Assembly: GCA_049289295.1 (NCBI GenBank)
Contig: JBATLL010000058.1
Location: 15,335-79,334 of the forward strand
Length of the DNA: 64,000 bases
From: BOKV01 sp049289295
GTDB taxonomy: Bacteria; Pseudomonadota; Alphaproteobacteria; Rhizobiales; Rhizobiaceae
Direction: 5' to 3'
The notes under the pieces are model-generated. The model was not told where the DNA came from and made no database searches. It saw nothing but the letters and a program-made list of their open reading frames with translations. Numbering within the stretch: the first letter of the stretch is position 1; the number at the start of each line of letters is the position of its first letter. Below, piece by piece: positions 59,217 to 64,000 of this stretch. Made by a program: the position numbers and the translations under genes.

Positions 59217-61769
59217 ATGAAATCGCATGTTCGAGCCGTGGTCATAGGCGGTGGAGTAGTCGGCTGTTCAGTGCTTTATCATCTGGCACGCGCGGGCTGG
59301 AAGGATGTCATGCTCATCGAGCGCTCGGAGTTGACCTCCGGCTCGTCCTGGCATGCGGCTGGCGGGTTTCACACGCTGAACGGCGACCCGAACGTTGCGA
59401 AACTGCAGGCCTACACGGTCCAGCTCTACAAGGAACTGGAGGAAATCTCCGGCCAGTCGTGCGGTCTGCACCTGACCGGCGGCGTGATGATGGCCGATAC
59501 ACCTGAGCGCATGGACTTCCTGCGCCTTGCCCATGCCAAGGGGCGTTATCTCGGCATGGAGACCGAACTGATCACCCCGTCGGAAGCCAAGGCGATGTTC
59601 CCGCTGATGGACGAGACGAACTTTGTCGGCGCGATGTGGGATCCCGTGGAGGGCCACCTTGACCCATCCGGCACCACCCACGCCTATGCCAGGGCCGCGC
59701 GGATACTGGGCGCGGAAATCGAGTTGCGCAACCGCGTCACCGATCTGACCCAGGAGCCGGATGGCACCTGGAACGTTGTCACCGAAAAGGGAACCGTCAA
59801 GGCTGAACATGTTGTCAATGCAGGCGGCCTGTGGGCGCGTGAGGTCGGGCGCATGGTTGGCCTCGAACTGCCTGTCCTCGCCATGGAGCACATGTACCTG
59901 CTTACCGAGGACATGCCGGAAGTCATCGAATACAACCAGTCAACCGGTCGCGAACTGATCAGCGTCATGGACTTCAAGGGCGAAATCTACACGCGCCAGG
60001 AAAGAAACGGCATCCTGCTCGGCACGTATGAGAAGGCCTGCAAGCCATGGTCGCCGAAAGAGACGCCGTGGGATTTCGGCCATGAATTGCTGCAGCCCGA
60101 CATCGAGCGCATCTCGCCCTCCCTTGAAATCGGCTTCAAGCACTATCCCGCTTTTGAAAGGGCCGGGATCAAGCAGATCATCAACGGGCCCTTCACCTTC
60201 GCGCCAGACGGCAATCCGCTCGTTGGCCCAGTGCAGGGATTGACCAATTTCTGGTGCGCCTGTGGCGTCATGGCCGGCTTCTCGCAGGGCGGCGGCGTCG
60301 GGCTGACATTGTCCAACTGGATGGTCAATGGCGATCCGGGCGGCGATGTGTGGGGCATGGATGTCACCCGCTTTGGCGAATGGGCGACACTGCGCTACAC
60401 CAATGCCAAGGTCCGCGAGAACTATTCGCGCCGCTTCTCGATCCGCTTCCCCAACGAGGAACTGCCGGTCGCACGGCCGCACCAGACCACGCCACTCTAC
60501 GATGTCATGGTTCGCGACAATCATGCCGTGATGGGTGACAGCTGGGGCGTCGAGACACCGCTCTGGTTCGCACCGTCGGCAGAAGAAGCCCATGACATAT
60601 TGTCCTATCACCGTTCGAACGATTTCGCGCATATCGCCAGGGAAGTGAAGAAGACGCGCGAATCGGTAGGCGTCACGGAGATTTCCAACTTCGCCAAGTA
60701 CGAGGTGACGGGGGAGGGTGCGGAGGCCTGGCTTTCACATCTCATGACCAACACCATGCCCAAGACCGGCCGCATCGTGCTGACACCGATGCTGAATGAA
60801 AATGGCAAGATCATCGGCGACTTCACCATAGCCAAGCTCGCCGACAACCGTTTCATGATCTGGGGTTCGATTGCCGCGCAGAAATACCACGTGCGCTGGT
60901 TCGAAAAGCACTTGCCCGGCGACGGCTCGATTACCATTCACCGGTTCGGCATGAACCTCGTGGGCCTTTCGGTCTGTGGGCCCAATGCGCGCCATGTGCT
61001 GGAAAAGCTCACAGACGATGATGTCTCCAACGCATCTTTCCGCTTCATGGATGTGCGCAGAATGGATGTGAATACGGCACCCTGCATCGTCAACCGCATC
61101 ACCTATTCGGGTGATCTTGGGTATGAAATCTGGATGGAACCGGCCTATCAGCGCAAGGTCTATGAAGGCATCAAGTCTGCAGGTGCAGAATTTGGAATTG
61201 TCGATTTCGGCATGCGCGCGCTGCTGTCGATGCGGCTTGAAAAGAACTTCCCGACCTGGTTCCGCGAATTGCGCCCGATCTACGGCGTCTTCGAAGGCGG
61301 CATGGAACGCTTCATCAAGCTGTCGAAGAACGACTTCATCGGCCGCGAAGCTGCCGCGCGCGAAAATGCAGACGGCCCGAAGCTGCGCCGCGTGACGTTC
61401 TCTGTTGATGCGCTCGATGCGGATGTGATGGGCGACGAACCGATCTGGGCAAGGACCGACCTTGTTTCGGAATTTGTCGATGCGCCGCATGGCTATGGTG
61501 GCAAGCGCACGCTGCCCAATGGCAAGGAGGCCCCGCGCAACCCGGATACCGGCATTGAACGCGATGGCTGGCGGGTGATCGGCTGGATTACCTCCGGCGG
61601 TTACGGTCACCATGTCGAACTGTCGCTGGCGCAGGGCTATGTGCCTTCCGCCCTGGCGCAGGAAACCTCGAATGGCTTTTTCGAGATCGAGATCATGGGC
61701 AAACGCCGCCCTGCGCGGATATTGATCGACCCGCCGTTTGACCCTGCGGGCGATCGGATGCGGGCCTGA
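59217..61769 (+). CDS. Dimethylglycine/sarcosine dehydrogenase-like FAD-GcvT enzyme
   Basis: An 850-residue two-part flavoenzyme. The N-terminal DAO-type FAD domain (about 5-400) has GGGVVG (11-16) and SGSSWHAAGGF (41-51), where the His aligns with the covalent FAD-attachment site of dimethylglycine dehydrogenase. The C-terminal part (about 430-850) is a GcvT-like folate-binding domain with YDVMVRDNHAVMGDSWG, GDLGYEIWMEP and GYGHHVELSLAQGYV. It should oxidatively demethylate an N-methylated glycine and pass the one-carbon unit to tetrahydrofolate. The exact substrate is open. A terminator follows. Confidence 0.88.
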   Translation: MKSHVRAVVIGGGVVGCSVLYHLARAGWKDVMLIERSELTSGSSWHAAGGFHTLNGDPNVAKLQAYTVQLYKELEEISGQSCGLHLTGGVMMADTPERMDFLRLAHAKGRYLGMETELITPSEAKAMFPLMDETNFVGAMWDPVEGHLDPSGTTHAYARAARILGAEIELRNRVTDLTQEPDGTWNVVTEKGTVKAEHVVNAGGLWAREVGRMVGLELPVLAMEHMYLLTEDMPEVIEYNQSTGRELISVMDFKGEIYTRQERNGILLGTYEKACKPWSPKETPWDFGHELLQPDIERISPSLEIGFKHYPAFERAGIKQIINGPFTFAPDGNPLVGPVQGLTNFWCACGVMAGFSQGGGVGLTLSNWMVNGDPGGDVWGMDVTRFGEWATLRYTNAKVRENYSRRFSIRFPNEELPVARPHQTTPLYDVMVRDNHAVMGDSWGVETPLWFAPSAEEAHDILSYHRSNDFAHIAREVKKTRESVGVTEISNFAKYEVTGEGAEAWLSHLMTNTMPKTGRIVLTPMLNENGKIIGDFTIAKLADNRFMIWGSIAAQKYHVRWFEKHLPGDGSITIHRFGMNLVGLSVCGPNARHVLEKLTDDDVSNASFRFMDVRRMDVNTAPCIVNRITYSGDLGYEIWMEPAYQRKVYEGIKSAGAEFGIVDFGMRALLSMRLEKNFPTWFRELRPIYGVFEGGMERFIKLSKNDFIGREAAARENADGPKLRRVTFSVDALDADVMGDEPIWARTDLVSEFVDAPHGYGGKRTLPNGKEAPRNPDTGIERDGWRVIGWITSGGYGHHVELSLAQGYVPSALAQETSNGFFEIEIMGKRRPARILIDPPFDPAGDRMRA

Positions 61770-61815
61770 TCGTCTCGCAATCCATTCGGCCCGAATAGGT
61801 GTAACCGTGTGATTT

Positions 61816-61850
61816 CCCGGCGAAAACTCACATTTTTCGCCGGGCTCTTT
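61816..61850 (+). terminator. Intrinsic terminator after the FAD-GcvT gene
   Basis: CCCGGCGAAAA (61816-61826) pairs perfectly with TTTTCGCCGGG (61834-61844) around a 7-base loop, followed by CTCTTT. It lies 47 bp after the stop codon. Confidence 0.75.
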
Positions 61851-62002
61851 GCCGGATTAGCTACTTTTTCACAATCTGTGCGCATTGACACAGTAGGCAA
61901 AGTCGAATGGGGTTACATGTATGTGAAGCCTGCGGGAACCTTCAATTAAGGCGATTCCTGTGCTAGGCTTACTTCTGACCTCATGCAGGGGGGGGTAATG
62001 AA

Positions 62003-63958
62003 ATGCAACTCACAGTACATGCGATTTTATTTCGATTGCTCGCATTTGTATTTGCGAGCTTGGCCGCCTTCGGCATTGCGTCAGCTGAAAAACGTGTCGC
62101 ACTGGTCGTGGGAAACTCCCAGTACGAATTTGCCGCAGAGCTGAGAAATCCGGCAAATGACGCCAATTCGATGGCTGAAAGGCTGTCGAACCTGGGCTTC
62201 GAGGTCATCAAGGGTATCGACCTTGATGAACGCGCCATGCGCCAGTCGATCAATGATTTTGCCAAGGCTGTTACCGATTCGGATGTGGCGCTGCTGTTCT
62301 ATGCCGGCCATGGCCTGCAGGTTGACGGTCAGAACTACATCCTGCCGATCAACGCTGAACTGAAGAACGAGATCGATCTCCAGTTCCAGGGGGTCAACCT
62401 GAACTTCCTCCTGCGCATCATGGAGAGCCCGCAGCGCACCAGCATCGTCCTTCTGGACGCCTGCCGCGATAATCCGCTTGCGGAACGCCTTGCACGTTCC
62501 ATGGGCACGACCCGCTCCGCAGCAGTCAGCTCCGGCCTTGCCCGGGTTGAAAGCGGCGTTGGGACCTATATCGGCTTCTCCACCCAGCCAGGAAACGTTG
62601 CACTTGACGGTGATGGTGAGAATTCGCCCTTCGCAACTGCAATCCTGCGCCATATCGAGGAGCCCGGTGCCGATATCGAATCCATCATGCGCGTCGTGCG
62701 TGAAGATGTCATCGAGCAGACCAAGGGAACACAGGTTCCCTGGGGCAATTCCTCGCTGACCGGCACGGGTTTCGTCTTCAATCCAAAGGCCGAAGCCCAA
62801 CCAGCAGCCGTTGCTGCGGCCGGCGAATCGTCTGCAGCCCAGAAGCAACTCGAACTGACCTACTGGAACTCGATCAAGGATCAGAACGATGCGCGCCTCT
62901 ACCTTGCCTACCTGACCCGTTTCCCAAGTGGCGAATTCGCAGAACTGGCCCGGCTCAAGATCGACAGTTCCTTCTCTGCGCCGCGCACCGCACAGCCTTC
63001 GGCGGGTGAGTCGACCGCAGCTGATCGTTCGGCGCTTTCCACACTGGAAATGACTTACTGGAAGTCGATCGAGGATTCGGACGATCCCGCTTTCTTCGAA
63101 GCCTATCTGGCGCAGTTCCCCAATGGAGCGTTTGCGGGCCTCGCCCGTGTGAAGATGGCGCGTCTGGGCGGCAGCACAGTCAAGCCTCAGGAACCGGCAG
63201 CTTCAGTTTCGGTCGCCGAATCGGTGGAAGAAATCGAAGCCCGGATCAAGGCGAAGCTCGAAGCCGAGATTGCAGCCAGGATCGAAACCGAACGCAAGAC
63301 CAGCCTGCAGGCGTCCAGCAAGGCAGCCAAGGCGCTCGAAGAAGCGCGCAAGCTTCAGGCGGAAGCCGAGGCCAAGGTTGCCTATCTGATGGCCTCCGAC
63401 AAGGAACGCCCCGAAAATCAGCTGGAAAACCAGAACACTTCGGATCAGGAACGCGGCATCAAGGTTGCAGCCCTTGACCGCAGCGACTCTGCCGATGAAC
63501 TGGCAAACAATGTTATCGACGACCGCGGCGCGATTGCCAGCATTCAGCGTGAACTGAACCGTCTTGGATGCGATGTCGGGTCGGCTGATGGTATCTGGGG
63601 CAACAAGAGTCGCGAAGCCCTGCAGTCCTTCGCAGATGAATCCCATCGCAAACTCGCTTCACTCGAGCCGACCCAGGCAGTCATTGACATGCTGAACGAC
63701 GCTGATGGCCGGGTTTGTCCGCTGGTTTGCCGGTCCGGATTCGTGGAAAAGGACGGCCAGTGCGAGCGGGAAGTAGTGCGCCAGAAGCAGGAAGTCCAGA
63801 AAGCCGTGACGAAAAGCTCGCGCTCCAAGACTACGTCCAGCCGCGTTAAATCCAGCCGACCAGTGGTCGTGCTGCGTCCTTCAGCGCCGAAGCGGATCAG
63901 AGGTTCCGTTGCCCAGACCGCTCGTCCGTTCCAGGATATTGGCGCGCGCGATCCGTGA
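62003..63958 (+). CDS. Exported caspase-like (peptidase C14) protein with repeats, coiled coil and PG-binding-like domain
   Basis: A 651-residue protein. Signal peptide (LFRLLAFVFASLAAFGIASA), caspase-like domain (about 28-265) with His103 (FYAGHGLQ) and Cys154 (LLDACRDNPL), then two ~38-residue helical repeats near 283-320 and 347-384 (LTYWNSIKDQNDARLYLAYL; MTYWKSIEDSDDPAFFEAYL), a Glu/Ala/Lys coiled coil (about 407-460), a peptidoglycan-binding-like unit (IQRELNRLGCDVGSADGIWG), a Cys motif (CPLVCRSGFVEKDGQC) and a strongly basic tail. The dyad is intact. A G-rich ribosome site lies before ATG 62003. The layout matches the gene at 57127, and the two look like paralogues on either side of an unrelated enzyme. 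Confidence 0.85.
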   Translation: MQLTVHAILFRLLAFVFASLAAFGIASAEKRVALVVGNSQYEFAAELRNPANDANSMAERLSNLGFEVIKGIDLDERAMRQSINDFAKAVTDSDVALLFYAGHGLQVDGQNYILPINAELKNEIDLQFQGVNLNFLLRIMESPQRTSIVLLDACRDNPLAERLARSMGTTRSAAVSSGLARVESGVGTYIGFSTQPGNVALDGDGENSPFATAILRHIEEPGADIESIMRVVREDVIEQTKGTQVPWGNSSLTGTGFVFNPKAEAQPAAVAAAGESSAAQKQLELTYWNSIKDQNDARLYLAYLTRFPSGEFAELARLKIDSSFSAPRTAQPSAGESTAADRSALSTLEMTYWKSIEDSDDPAFFEAYLAQFPNGAFAGLARVKMARLGGSTVKPQEPAASVSVAESVEEIEARIKAKLEAEIAARIETERKTSLQASSKAAKALEEARKLQAEAEAKVAYLMASDKERPENQLENQNTSDQERGIKVAALDRSDSADELANNVIDDRGAIASIQRELNRLGCDVGSADGIWGNKSREALQSFADESHRKLASLEPTQAVIDMLNDADGRVCPLVCRSGFVEKDGQCEREVVRQKQEVQKAVTKSSRSKTTSSRVKSSRPVVVLRPSAPKRIRGSVAQTARPFQDIGARDP

Positions 63959-64000
63959 TATTACGGCAACCTTGAAACAATTCCGGCCGCCCTCAACAGG

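Overview
The window looks like a chromosomal segment of an alphaproteobacterium of the order Hyphomicrobiales (Rhizobiales). The evidence is the complete aapJQMP general amino-acid ABC operon, alphaproteobacterial small proteins (zf-CHCC/NDUFS6-like, NDUFS4-like, DUF3126, DUF2336, DUF192), a Rhizobium etli-type asparaginase, BTLCP and double-PilZ proteins, and GC-rich codon use throughout. No rRNA, CRISPR array, transposase or integrase was seen.

Layout. 1-5.8 kb: a 5'-truncated DyP peroxidase/cytochrome P450 fusion, then a cyclase-like/AAA/TPR regulator. 5.8-10.1 kb: tRNA-Glu, tRNA-Pro and tRNA-Arg among housekeeping genes (M15-type peptidase, gloA, double cold-shock protein, DUF192, NDUFS4-like). 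10.2-17.8 kb: an MttB-family methyltransferase and the aap operon with a DUF2459 gene behind it. 17.8-29.3 kb: monooxygenase, hydrolase, cysE, envelope and signalling proteins (BTLCP, PilZ, PAS, rhomboid, CBS, patatin), hisI and folE. 29.6-39.0 kb: DUF2235 protein, Fe-S scaffold, yidD, beta-propeller protein, asparaginase, spermidine-synthase-like membrane protein, SDR and M20 amidohydrolase. 39.05-42.0 kb: an AT-richer island with an overlapping OLD-like ATPase/PIN nuclease pair, a plausible mobile defence or toxin module. 42.1-51.6 kb: thrS, acyltransferase, nitroreductase, DUF2336, nadK, ggt. 51.7-56.6 kb: tandem cysteine-rich exported paralogues and a complete Anbu proteasome operon (ATP-grasp, alpha-E, transglutaminase, Anbu). 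56.6-64 kb: two exported caspase-like proteins on either side of a dimethylglycine-dehydrogenase-like enzyme.

Genes that appear to work together: aapJQMP imports amino acids; the MttB-family methyltransferase and the FAD/GcvT dehydrogenase could both serve methylated-amine or betaine breakdown; the four Anbu-operon genes form a known conserved cluster; the ATPase and PIN nuclease overlap by four bases and are almost certainly co-translated.

The observations most worth following up are the ATPase-PIN island, the DyP-P450 fusion, a pair of related structured intergenic elements (22.74-22.86 kb and 25.40-25.52 kb) that may be a small-RNA family, the two caspase-like proteins of shared architecture, and the Lys/Ala-rich histone-like tail on AapP. 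All calls come from reading the sequence by eye; no database search was run.
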